Origin: Rhodothermales bacterium
GTDB lineage: Bacteria; Bacteroidota; Rhodothermia; Rhodothermales; UBA10348
Direction of reading: 5' to 3'
Assembly: GCA_013003255.1 (NCBI GenBank)
Contig: JABDJZ010000563.1
Span: forward strand, 1-15,836
Length of the DNA: 15,836 nucleotides
Position 1 is the first letter of the stretch; each line of letters begins with the position of its first letter. Below the pieces are notes generated by a model. It saw nothing but the letters and a program-made list of their open reading frames with translations. It ran no database searches and was not told where the DNA came from. Made by a program: the position numbers and the translations under genes. Positions 1 through 7,690 of this stretch are shown piece after piece.

Positions 1-1642
1 CCAGGTGGCTGCGCCCGCCGAAGTCCAGCGCCAGGTGCGCCAGCGCCTCGTCCATGGGGAGCAGAAAGGCATACCGCTCGATGCCTCGCTTGTCGCCCAG
101 CGCCTGTTTCAGTGCAGTCCCAAGGGCAATGGCTGTGTCCTCCACCGTGTGGTGTTCGTCCACGTCGAGGTCTCCTCGCACCTGGATGTCCAGATCCAAA
201 CCTCCGTGACGGGCGATCTGGGTCAGCATGTGGTCAAAGAAGCCGAGGCCGGTATGGATCTCGCTGCGTCCCGTCCCGTCCAGGTTCAGGCGAATGAGGA
301 TATCCGTTTCGGAGGTCTGGCGAGAAACGGTGGCCGTTCGAGCGGTTGCTTCCGTTGCTTCCGGAAGCGAAGCCAATCGAAAGGAAACGGCGCGTGCGTG
401 GCCTTCCAGTTCCTCTGCTCTTGCCATCACCTCCACGGTCGGCCCCAGGGCCCGAAGACCTTCCGGGCTGATTTCCTGGAAGGTGACTTTGCGAACGAAA
501 GAGTCGAGGCTGACGCCCGAGAATGCCCGGGCGGCACCGCCCGTGGGAAGGGTGTGGTTAGTTCCGGAAGCGTAGTCTCCCGCCGATTCCGGGGTATGGG
601 GGCCGACGAAGACCGACCCCGCGTTGACGATGCGGGAGGCTGTTCCGGAAGCGTTCCTGGTAGCAATGATCAGGTGTTCGGCCGCATACGCGTTGATTAG
701 ATCGACAGCCGCGTCGAGGTCCGGCTCGATGACCACCACGCTGTTGGACAGCGCCTGCCGTGCGGTGTCGGCACGGGGGAGCGTTTCCAATTGCTGCTCG
801 AGCGCCTCCTCGACAGGTTGCCGAAGGTCCGCAGATGTCAGGACTACAAACACGTGGCTGTCCGTCCCATGCTCAGCCTGCGAGAGCATGTCGGCTGCGA
901 TGAACTCAGGATTCGCTGAATCGTCGGCCAGGATGGCCACCTCCGTCGGGCCGGCCGGCATGTCGATGCCAACGCCCAGCAAGCCGGCCCATTGTTTTGC
1001 GGCGGTGACGTACTGGTTGCCGGGTCCGAAAATCTTGTCGACCCGCGGGACGGTCTCCGTACCGTAGGTCAGGGCGGCGATTGCCTGCGCGCCGCCGAGG
1101 CGGAATACACGGTGCACACCCACCAGACGTGCGGCGAATAGAATCGCGGGATGGATCGACCCATCCGGCTGTGGAGGCGTGCAAAGCACAACCTCCCGAC
1201 AACCGGCCAGCCGGGCCGGGATGCCCAGCATGAGGACGGTGGAGAAGAGCGGTGCCGTGCCACCGGGGACGTAGAGCCCGACACGTTCGATCGGGATGCT
1301 CTGTCGCCAGCACGTGACGCCAGGCATGGTTTCCACGCGAAGGACGTTCTCCTTCTGGGCAGCGTGAAACGCGGTGATGTTGGAGGCAGCCAGCCGGATG
1401 GCGTCAGCCAACTCAGCGTCCAACGCTTCTTCGGCAGCCGCGAATTCCTCCGGCGTCGCCTCAAGGTTGGTCAACGCCACCTTGTCAAAGCGAAGGCTGA
1501 GCGCCCTCAGCGCAGCGTCTCCTTCCAGGCGGACCTGCTCCATGAGCGGACGAACGGTCTCGACCATGTCCGCCAGAGGGCGCGTCGGACGTGCGATCAA
1601 CTCCGGCCAGTCTTCGCTGGATGGTGAGTCAATGACGCGCAT
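1..1642 (-). CDS. hisD-hisB: HisD-HisB fusion: histidinol dehydrogenase + imidazoleglycerol-phosphate dehydratase (3' end outside window)
   Basis: One open frame of 547 visible codons starts at ATG 1640-1642 and runs off the window. Residues about 1-425 are a complete histidinol dehydrogenase (last two steps, histidinol to histidine). The zinc ligands match E. coli Q259/H262/D360/H419 as Q255, H258, D356 and H415, and the catalytic pair E326/H327 is E322/H323 (AEHLII). After a short linker rich in E, A and T (about 427-434) the frame continues as IGP dehydratase, with HTGLGFFDHM at 463-472 and DEHHTVED at 495-502. About 80 C-terminal residues of that domain are missing at the edge. No ATG lies between codons 406 and 472, and no stop occurs in any minus-strand frame between codons 407 and 451, so a hidden hisD stop is unlikely. 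A TTG at codon 423 could be an internal HisB start. The start abuts the hisG stop, implying one transcript. Domain identity is certain; the fusion is read directly from the sequence. Confidence 0.95.
   Translation of the reverse strand, partial: MRVIDSPSSEDWPELIARPTRPLADMVETVRPLMEQVRLEGDAALRALSLRFDKVALTNLEATPEEFAAAEEALDAELADAIRLAASNITAFHAAQKENVLRVETMPGVTCWRQSIPIERVGLYVPGGTAPLFSTVLMLGIPARLAGCREVVLCTPPQPDGSIHPAILFAARLVGVHRVFRLGGAQAIAALTYGTETVPRVDKIFGPGNQYVTAAKQWAGLLGVGIDMPAGPTEVAILADDSANPEFIAADMLSQAEHGTDSHVFVVLTSADLRQPVEEALEQQLETLPRADTARQALSNSVVVIEPDLDAAVDLINAYAAEHLIIATRNASGTASRIVNAGSVFVGPHTPESAGDYASGTNHTLPTGGAARAFSGVSLDSFVRKVTFQEISPEGLRALGPTVEVMARAEELEGHARAVSFRLASLPEATEATARTATVSRQTSETDILIRLNLDGTGRSEIHTGLGFFDHMLTQIARHGGLDLDIQVRGDLDVDEHHTVEDTAIALGTALKQALGDKRGIERYAFLLPMDEALAHLALDFGGRSHL
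341..373 (-). other. HisD/HisB fusion linker with 9-nt tandem repeat
   Basis: Codons 424-434 of the fusion join the last HisD helix to the first HisB strand. They include two consecutive 9-nt units, gaagcaacg (361-353) and gaagcaacc (352-344), encoding EAT-EAT. The 12-bp palindrome GCTTCCGGAAGC (357-368) overlaps the same spot. The linker is about ten residues, so the two domains are directly tethered. That the repeat arose by slippage during or after the fusion is inference. Confidence 0.7.
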
Positions 1643-2494
1643 CTAGATCACCATCTTGTCAATGGGGACGACCAGCATCCCTTCCGCTCCGGCCTCCTTG
1701 AGTTGATCGACCACGGTCCAGAAAGCGTCGTCATCAAGCACACTGTGCATGGAGACCCAGCCTTCCTCGGCCAGCGGGACCACCGTGGGACTGCGCATCC
1801 CAGGAAGAAGTGCGGCGATGCGGTCCACAGATTCTATCGGCGCATTGAGCAGCACATAGTGGTAGCCGCGCGCCTTGAGGACCGAATCCACCCGGAAACA
1901 CAGTCGGTCGAGGAGCGCCTTCTTCTCATCGCTCAAGCTGCGGCTGCCTACGAGGACGGCCTCGCTTTTCAGAACGGTCTCGACTTCCGCGAGCCCGTTG
2001 CTCAGGAGCGTAGATCCGGTCGAGACGAGGTCGCAAATGCCGTCCGCGAGTCCGATCCCCGGCGCGATCTCCACAGAGCCACTGATCTCGTGGATCGATG
2101 CCTCGACACCAGCCTTGCTAAGAAAATCCCCCAGTAGCCTGGGGTAGGACGTGGCGATGTGCCTTCCGGCAAGGGAAGTCACCCCTTCGTATGCATCCCC
2201 CTTGGGCAGCGCGATGGCTAGGCGGCATCGTCCGAATCCGAGACGCCGGATGGTCTCCACCTGCACGCCCTTCTCCAGCACGACGTTCTCGCCCACCATG
2301 CCGATGTCGGCGACGCCATCCTCCACGTAGCCGGGGATGTCATCATCCCGCAGGTAGAGGATCTCGACGGGGAAGTTGTCCGAGACGGCCCGCAGTCGAC
2401 CCTTGGGATGAGAAAAGCGGATGCCACAGCGATGGAGCAGGTCAATTGACTTGTCCGAGAGGCGCCCGGATTTCTGAACGGCGAGACGAAGCAT
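1643..2494 (-). CDS. hisG: ATP phosphoribosyltransferase, long form
   Basis: This 283-residue protein catalyses the first committed step of histidine synthesis, condensing ATP and PRPP to phosphoribosyl-ATP in the cytoplasm. It aligns along its whole length with E. coli HisG from memory: QKSGRLSDKS at 7-16, RDDDIPGYVEDG at 49-60, IATSYPRLL at 113-121, and the PRPP-binding loop DLVSTGSTLLSNG at 155-167. Residues about 211-283 form the C-terminal regulatory domain of the long (HisG_L) type, ending VVPIDKM. Long-form enzymes are hexameric, need no HisZ and are normally feedback-inhibited by histidine. The start ATG 2492-2494 matches the family N-terminus; no convincing Shine-Dalgarno sequence precedes it. 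The TAG stop is immediately followed by the ATG of the hisD-hisB frame. I see no His-rich leader peptide in the 118 bp upstream. Confidence 0.97.
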   Translation of the reverse strand: MLRLAVQKSGRLSDKSIDLLHRCGIRFSHPKGRLRAVSDNFPVEILYLRDDDIPGYVEDGVADIGMVGENVVLEKGVQVETIRRLGFGRCRLAIALPKGDAYEGVTSLAGRHIATSYPRLLGDFLSKAGVEASIHEISGSVEIAPGIGLADGICDLVSTGSTLLSNGLAEVETVLKSEAVLVGSRSLSDEKKALLDRLCFRVDSVLKARGYHYVLLNAPIESVDRIAALLPGMRSPTVVPLAEEGWVSMHSVLDDDAFWTVVDQLKEAGAEGMLVVPIDKMVI

Positions 2495-2577
2495 GGCAGG
2501 GCTTGATGGATCGATTGGGCCGGTACAACCGCCCTGTCCTCAGCCGGGTTCTACCAAGAACGTGTGAGTAGCGGGTC

Positions 2578-2604
2578 GCGACCGGCCGACGGCGCGCCGG
2601 TCGC
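2578..2604 (-). terminator. Hairpin after the metalloprotease gene, possible weak terminator
   Basis: Perfect 9-bp inverted repeat, gcgaccggc (2578-2586) and gccggtcgc (2596-2604), with a 9-nt loop. It begins 9 nt after the stop of the upstream minus-strand gene and lies 84 nt before hisG. No T-tract follows on the minus strand, so it may only stabilise an mRNA end or attenuate read-through into hisG. Confidence 0.4.
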
Positions 2605-2612
2605 TCGGACCA

Positions 2613-5072
2613 TCAGTCCTCTCCGTCAAGCACATCGGCGATCCGCGCCGAGAGATCGTCCAGGTGGACCTGCGTGGCCCGATCCCGCACCATGGAACGA
2701 ACCCGCTGGACATGGGCCGCGAGACTCTTAAGCTGCCCGCGTACCATCGGCCGAACGTCGGACTGACTGAGGTCCACCGTTGTACCGAAGAAGAACCCCG
2801 GGCGCGAGGGCTCCTCGGTCATCAGGTACTCCATCCGTTCCACGTAAGCACGCTGCAGTGCACGCCGATAGGTGTCGATCACCGGCCGGTTGCCGTTGAG
2901 TTCGCTGAAAACGTAGGCCCGGACGTCGTCCAGGAAGTCCATGGGTGGATATCCGGCCCCGTCGATGGTCTCCGCCTCGATCATCCGGGCAAGACGGGAG
3001 GGATCCAGCACGTTGTTCAGAATGGAGACCTGTCGTCCCCGTATCCGGTCGACAGCTCCTGCCGGCTCAATTCGCCTGAGGATCGAGGAGTCGAGGAGCC
3101 AGGTTGGTGTCTGAAAGACGTTCTCGGCAATGAACGTCAGGGCGCGCTCCTGCCGGTCGCGCGGGACTACATCGTAGATCATCCCGGCCTGGTCGGTGGT
3201 TTTCGGCGTGACGTACAGTCCTCCCATCAAGGTGACCACGTGGTTCATGTAGCGGGACCACATTCCCTGCAGCTCACCGTAGATCTCCTGGAGGTCGTCG
3301 TAGGACTGGCCGTCCGTTGAGGTCCATTCCACAAGGTTGGGTACCACGCGCTGGAGGTTGGCCACAGCGTAGGTGGACGCAAGAATGGGGTCATCGCCCA
3401 TATCCTCGGTCTGGGCGTCGGGCGTGAAGGCTGTGCTTGAGAGGAACCGATACCAGCGGTCCCCCTCCTTGGCGAGGACCAGTTCGTCAAGAGTCTCCTT
3501 TTCGTCGTCCGGCGAGGTGATGTCCGGATACCAGCGGTAGCCCCAATTGATGACGTAATCGTCGTAAGGCCCGATCATGCGGACGAAACGGGTCACGCCA
3601 TCGCCCGGCTGGGCGATGTAGTTCTGGCGCGTGTAGTCCATGATGGTCGGGGCCACGCCGTACTCCGACGTAAAGGTCGGCGATCGAAGCGAATCCACCG
3701 GAAAGGCGGAGCTTGCGATCATGTTGTGCGGGAGCCCGAGTGCGTGGCCAATCTCGTGGGCGATGACCTGGCGCATGGTTTCACCGATCAGTTCCTCCTC
3801 CGTGTTCAGCGAGCGGGCGGCCGGGTTGGCGGCGCCAGTCTCAATCATCAAGCGGTTGCGATAGGACCGCATGTGATTGTGATACCAGATGATGTCGCTC
3901 TCGATGATCTCTCCCGTACGGGGGTCCGAGACGCTGGGGCCCACCGCATTGCGTGTGGTGTTGGCCACGTAGCGCACCGTGGAGTAGCGCACATCCTCCG
4001 GATCGAAGTCGGGGTCATCCTCTGGGGCATCGTGACACTGAACGGCGTTCTTGAACCCGGCAGCCTCGAAGGAGCGATTCCAGTCCTCAACCCCTTTGCA
4101 GAAGTAGGGGCGCCAACGGGAGGGTGTGCCTGGATCCAGGTAGTAGACGATGGGCTTGACCGGTTCGACGAGCTCGCCGCGGAGGTAGGCCTCCGGGTCT
4201 TTCGGCTCAAGTCTCCAGCGCCGGATGTAGGACCGCGTTCCGGCCTTGAGTTCATCCAGACTGAAGTCTACCTGGCGTACCGAGAAGAAGCCCACGCGGG
4301 GGTCGGTGAGGCGCGGCATCATGGGTTCCGGAAGCAGGATCATCGACTGGTACATCTCCATCGAGATGGTCCCGGTGTCCCCGTTTGAGGGCGGCTCGCC
4401 CGCCTCGTAGGTCATGGTGTGACGCACGTTCACGTTCTGGGGAAAGCTCTTCATCTCGTTGATGAAGGAGCGCGATCCGTCGAGGCGGCGCACGCGAAAC
4501 CGCGTCCGTTGGCCCGAGGAAAGGCCAGACAGGGCCGGCACGTCCGATTCGAAGAGATCACCAACCTCGATCACGTACCCGGACGAATCGGGGGAAAGCG
4601 CCTCGATGTCGAACGCCATCAGGATGGGCTCGAAGTTGTTCGCTTCTACCGAGAACGCTACCGGAAGTGAATCCGGAGCGACGCTGGAGAAGGCCATCCG
4701 TCGCAGGAGCAACTGGTTCTCGCGGCGCTCCAGGCGGACCACCTGCTCATTGACCTTGCTGCCGCCGTTGATGAATCCGGAGAGGTTGGCCGGTGTCTTT
4801 GAAATCCGGCTCACCAGAAGCATCTCCCGCCCGACCACGTCTTCGGGTACTTCAAAGAAGTAGTCATCATCCACCCGGTGCACGGTGATGATGCCCTCGT
4901 CCGAAATGGCATCATCCGTGATGACGTCCCCATACTTCTTGAAGGGCGAGTCATCGTCATCCGGGCTGGCCTGGGCCGAGTCAGCACCCGAGCGAGCCGG
5001 TGGCGTCACAGTTTGGGATGTGGCACACCCGGCGATCAGAATGAGGGCCAGGCTGAGGAGCAGTTGTTTCAT
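2613..5072 (-). CDS. Zinc-dependent metalloprotease lipoprotein (DUF5117/DUF4953 type)
   Basis: The 819-residue protein begins with a lipoprotein signal (hydrophobic residues 4-15, lipobox IAGC with Cys16) followed by an Asp-rich spacer, so it is probably anchored in the outer or inner membrane facing the periplasm. The extended zinc motif HEIGHALGLPHN lies at 439-450 (ligands H439, H443, H449; catalytic E440), with a metzincin-like Met-turn TIMDYTR around M478. Long N- and C-terminal regions without familiar motifs match the large zinc-dependent metalloproteases annotated with DUF5117, DUF5118 and DUF4953, which are common in Bacteroidota and relatives; their substrates are mostly unknown. 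It faces the M24 peptidase gene across 50 bp. The start is fixed by the signal peptide. hisG follows 118 bp downstream on the same strand, so partial read-through is possible. The family call is firm; the substrate is unknown. Confidence 0.92.
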   Translation of the reverse strand: MKQLLLSLALILIAGCATSQTVTPPARSGADSAQASPDDDDSPFKKYGDVITDDAISDEGIITVHRVDDDYFFEVPEDVVGREMLLVSRISKTPANLSGFINGGSKVNEQVVRLERRENQLLLRRMAFSSVAPDSLPVAFSVEANNFEPILMAFDIEALSPDSSGYVIEVGDLFESDVPALSGLSSGQRTRFRVRRLDGSRSFINEMKSFPQNVNVRHTMTYEAGEPPSNGDTGTISMEMYQSMILLPEPMMPRLTDPRVGFFSVRQVDFSLDELKAGTRSYIRRWRLEPKDPEAYLRGELVEPVKPIVYYLDPGTPSRWRPYFCKGVEDWNRSFEAAGFKNAVQCHDAPEDDPDFDPEDVRYSTVRYVANTTRNAVGPSVSDPRTGEIIESDIIWYHNHMRSYRNRLMIETGAANPAARSLNTEEELIGETMRQVIAHEIGHALGLPHNMIASSAFPVDSLRSPTFTSEYGVAPTIMDYTRQNYIAQPGDGVTRFVRMIGPYDDYVINWGYRWYPDITSPDDEKETLDELVLAKEGDRWYRFLSSTAFTPDAQTEDMGDDPILASTYAVANLQRVVPNLVEWTSTDGQSYDDLQEIYGELQGMWSRYMNHVVTLMGGLYVTPKTTDQAGMIYDVVPRDRQERALTFIAENVFQTPTWLLDSSILRRIEPAGAVDRIRGRQVSILNNVLDPSRLARMIEAETIDGAGYPPMDFLDDVRAYVFSELNGNRPVIDTYRRALQRAYVERMEYLMTEEPSRPGFFFGTTVDLSQSDVRPMVRGQLKSLAAHVQRVRSMVRDRATQVHLDDLSARIADVLDGED

Positions 5073-5122
5073 CGAATCGGTAGGTTGAGCCGACCAAGAT
5101 AACCTCGACCCCCCTTCAGACC
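5073..5122. promoter_or_regulatory. 50-bp divergent intergenic region
   Basis: This short spacer separates the divergent starts of the zinc-metalloprotease and M24 peptidase genes, so both promoters must lie in it or extend into the opposite coding regions. An AT-containing stretch, aagataacc, around 5094-5103 is the only weak -10-like candidate. No Shine-Dalgarno sequence is visible on either side. Confidence 0.4.
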
Positions 5123-6427
5123 ATGCTCCGTTTCATTCTGATGATCGTGCTCTTCGCGGTGGTGTCCACGGACGTCGCCGGACAGGAGGCCAAGCGCCGG
5201 TGGGAGATGATGAATCAGATCCGGCGGGACAAGTTTGACCTCGTCCTTCCCGAGGCCATGCGGGAGAATGACATCGACATGTGGATCGTGATGAACCGCG
5301 AAGGGAACGATGATCCCCTGTGGGCAGACCTGGGTGGCGGATACACAGGCAGCACAGGCTACTACGTCTTTCACGATCCCAGGCAGGGACGGGTTGAACG
5401 CGCTGCGCTTGGCGTATCCGGCTACCTGCTGGAGCAGGGCGGGACATACGACTATTTCGGGGGAGCGGGTGAGTTGGCGGACTGGGTCCGAGAGCGGGAT
5501 CCTGCCCGCATCGGGCTCAACATGTCACGTGCCATTGGAGCGGCGGACGGCCTGACCCATTCCGGGTACGAAGAAATAGTAGAACTACTGGGTCCGAATT
5601 ACGCTGCCCGGATGGTCTCCGCTGAGAAACTGGTCTCCGACTTCCGGTCACGGCGGGTGGCATCAGAGGTGGCAGCCTTCGCCGAGGCGGGCGAATTGTC
5701 CCGCCAGATTGCGGAGCGGGCCTTCTCCAACGAGATCATCACTCCAGGCGTGACGACGCTGGAGGACGTGGCGTGGTGGATGACCGAGCAGCAGTTCGAG
5801 AACGGACTGGGCACTTCCTTTGGATTTCCCTCGGTGTACATCACCGGGCCAGACGGCATCGCGGCGACCTCCTCAGACCGCATCATCCAGCGGGGTGACC
5901 TCCTCATGATAGACTGGGGCGTGGGCCTGATGAACTTCCATACGGACATGAAGCGCGTGGCCTACGTCCTGAGGGAGGGCGAGACCTCGCCGCCGGCAGG
6001 CATTCAAAACGCGTTTGATCGTGCGCTGGCTGCCCGGGACGTGGTTCGCCGAACCATCCGGGCGGGAAAGACTGCCGAGGCCATCGAAGAGGACGTCTAT
6101 CAGGCGCTGGAGGCGGCCGGGTTTGGACGCATGGCAGGATTCAATCAGCCATCCGACAATGAACTGACGGAGGTCATCATCGGGTGTCACTCCGTCGGCA
6201 ACCTCGGTCACGGCATTGGTCCTTCCATCGCATTCTTCAATCCGGTCCGTCGCACGTACGTGGTCAAGCCCAGCAATCTGCTCTCCATTGAGCTGTTTGC
6301 CTACACGGCCGCGCCCGAATGGGGCGGGGCCAAGGTCAGGATCCCCCTGGAGGACGATGCCATCGTTACCGAGCGGGGGGTCGAGTGGCTCTACCCCGTC
6401 AGTCAGCGGATTCTGCTTATCAAGTAG
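5123..6427 (+). CDS. Exported M24-family metallopeptidase (Xaa-Pro aminopeptidase-like)
   Basis: The 434-residue protein has a signal peptide (hydrophobic 2-14, likely cleavage near AG|Q at 20-21), so it acts in the periplasm or outside. An N-terminal creatinase-like domain (about 25-180, with DMWIVMNRE at 53-61) is followed by a pita-bread catalytic domain. Candidate metal ligands are D264 (DWG), D275 (HTDMKR), H356 (HSVG), E390 (IELF) and E410 (LEDD). H363 sits seven residues after H356, as in E. coli aminopeptidase P. The upstream substrate-binding His expected in a G-x-N-x-x-x-H context is not evident; that stretch reads GPDGIAATSSD. Related secreted M24 proteins in Bacteroidota are usually called Xaa-Pro peptidases without proven substrates. 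An aminotransferase gene follows after 28 bp, probably on the same transcript. Confidence 0.9.
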   Translation: MLRFILMIVLFAVVSTDVAGQEAKRRWEMMNQIRRDKFDLVLPEAMRENDIDMWIVMNREGNDDPLWADLGGGYTGSTGYYVFHDPRQGRVERAALGVSGYLLEQGGTYDYFGGAGELADWVRERDPARIGLNMSRAIGAADGLTHSGYEEIVELLGPNYAARMVSAEKLVSDFRSRRVASEVAAFAEAGELSRQIAERAFSNEIITPGVTTLEDVAWWMTEQQFENGLGTSFGFPSVYITGPDGIAATSSDRIIQRGDLLMIDWGVGLMNFHTDMKRVAYVLREGETSPPAGIQNAFDRALAARDVVRRTIRAGKTAEAIEEDVYQALEAAGFGRMAGFNQPSDNELTEVIIGCHSVGNLGHGIGPSIAFFNPVRRTYVVKPSNLLSIELFAYTAAPEWGGAKVRIPLEDDAIVTERGVEWLYPVSQRILLIK

Positions 6428-6455
6428 GCGCGCTCACCCAGGCCCAAATAGCCCG

Positions 6456-7649
6456 ATGGACTCCATGAACGAACGCTTCCGGAAGCATGTCGCGTGGACC
6501 AGTGATGCGCCACTGGGACTGGAAATAGACCGGGCGGAGGGACCGTGGCTCCATCTGCGGGACGGTTCCAGAATCGTCGACATGATCAGCGGCATCGCGG
6601 TATCCAGTCTGGGTCACCGTCACCCGGCGGTCATCCAGGCGGTCAAGGATCAACTGGACCGTCACCTGCACGTGATGGTCTATGGCGAGTTTATACAGGA
6701 AGCGCAGTCAGCACTGGCGGCGCGACTGGCGTCCGTGCTTCCGGAAACGCTATCGAGAGCGTACTTCACGATGACCGGAACGGAGGCCAACGAGGGCGCG
6801 CTGAAGGTGGCCAAGAAATACACCGGGCGATCCCGTCTGGTGAGCTTCCACAATTCGTACCACGGAGACACGCATGGATCGCTCTCCGTCACGGGCCGGG
6901 GCGTCTACCGGGATCCGTTCAAGCCGCTGCTTCCGGACGTCCTGTTTCTCCCCTTCGATGATGTGGGAGCACTCGACGTCATCGACGCGTCTGTGGCAGC
7001 CGTGATCACGGAGCCGATTCAGGGCGAAGGGGGAATCCGGGTGCCGTCCGATGCCTGGATGAAGGCGCTCCGGGAGCGCTGCACCAAGGCCGGGGCGCTA
7101 CTGATCTTTGACGAGATCCAATCGGGAATGGGCCGAACCGGGACGCTCTTTGCGTTCGAAGGGTTCGGCGTGGTTCCGGACATACTGACAACCGCCAAGG
7201 CGCTCGGTGGTGGAATGCCCCTGGGCGCATTCATTTCCTCGGACGAGATCCTCGCCTGCCTGAGGAGGGATCCGGCGTTGAGTCACGTCACCACGTTTGG
7301 AGGACACCCGGTGTCCTGTGCAGCGGCAGATGCGGCGTTGTCCGTACTGGTATCAGAGGGGCTGCCGGCGCGGGCCCTGGAGGTCGGGCACCGGATTCGC
7401 GGTGCGCTGAAGCATCCCGCCGTGCGCGAAGTGCGGGGGCGAGGCGCCATGCTTGGGATGGAGCTTCACACGGCCGGCCAGACAGAAGCCTTTGTGGGGA
7501 AAGCCCTGGAGCGCGGCCTGCTGTTGGGCTGGACGCTGCACAGCAATACGCTCGTCCGAATCGCGCCACCCCTCAACATTCCGTGGGACGTTCTGGACGA
7601 AGCGCTCAACGTGATGCTGGAGTGCCTGGAAGAGACGGCCGAGGCTTAG
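6456..7649 (+). CDS. Class-III PLP-dependent aminotransferase (acetylornithine/ornithine/GABA aminotransferase-like)
   Basis: 397 residues, the usual length for acetylornithine/4-aminobutyrate-type transaminases. Visible motifs are TGTEANEGALKVAKKYTGR, EPIQGEGG, the PLP-ring aspartate D219 in IFDEIQSGMGRTG, and Schiff-base lysine K248 in TTAKALGGGMPLG. The cytoplasmic enzyme would move an amino group from a basic or omega-amino acid to 2-oxoglutarate; the exact substrate cannot be read from sequence. The frame is open further upstream into the peptidase gene, but family alignment favours ATG 6456 (MDSMNERF) or ATG 6465. It lies 28 bp after the M24 peptidase, suggesting co-transcription and perhaps use of peptide-derived amino acids (inference). 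Its last 39 coding bases plus one are duplicated in tandem immediately downstream. HisC is normally a class-I/II fold enzyme, so this is not an obvious substitute for the absent hisC. Confidence 0.93.
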   Translation: MDSMNERFRKHVAWTSDAPLGLEIDRAEGPWLHLRDGSRIVDMISGIAVSSLGHRHPAVIQAVKDQLDRHLHVMVYGEFIQEAQSALAARLASVLPETLSRAYFTMTGTEANEGALKVAKKYTGRSRLVSFHNSYHGDTHGSLSVTGRGVYRDPFKPLLPDVLFLPFDDVGALDVIDASVAAVITEPIQGEGGIRVPSDAWMKALRERCTKAGALLIFDEIQSGMGRTGTLFAFEGFGVVPDILTTAKALGGGMPLGAFISSDEILACLRRDPALSHVTTFGGHPVSCAAADAALSVLVSEGLPARALEVGHRIRGALKHPAVREVRGRGAMLGMELHTAGQTEAFVGKALERGLLLGWTLHSNTLVRIAPPLNIPWDVLDEALNVMLECLEETAEA

Positions 7650-7690
7650 CGTCATGCTGGAGTGCCTGGAAGAGACGGCCGAGGCTCAGC
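7611..7690. repeat. Tandem 40-bp direct duplication at a convergent gene junction
   Basis: Unit 1 (7611-7650) and unit 2 (7651-7690) are directly abutting and differ at two of 40 positions (gtg/gtc near the start, cttag/ctcag near the end). A 33-bp core is identical (7614-7646 and 7654-7686). Unit 1 encodes the C-terminus VMLECLEETAEA and the TAG stop of the aminotransferase. Unit 2 supplies the TGA stop of the convergent NTF2-like gene and leaves a 16-codon mini-frame (7654-7707) repeating MLECLEETAEA. No terminator hairpin is visible between the two genes. Confidence 0.97.

Noticed and set aside
5..700. Long plus-strand open frame opposite hisD-hisB
   Set aside because: No recognisable motifs; it is antisense to an unmistakable HisD-HisB reading, and such shadows are common in GC-rich DNA.
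906..1464. Minus-strand open frames in other phases inside the hisD part
   Set aside because: The HisD phase carries every conserved active-site residue; these are Arg/Pro-rich out-of-phase shadows.
2495..2612. Possible histidine attenuator upstream of hisG
   Set aside because: No short leader frame with consecutive His codons and no T-tract after the hairpin.
6216..6455. Upstream extension of the aminotransferase frame
   Set aside because: It overlaps the end of the M24 peptidase gene in another phase and adds 80 residues unlike the family; the ATG at 6456 fits.
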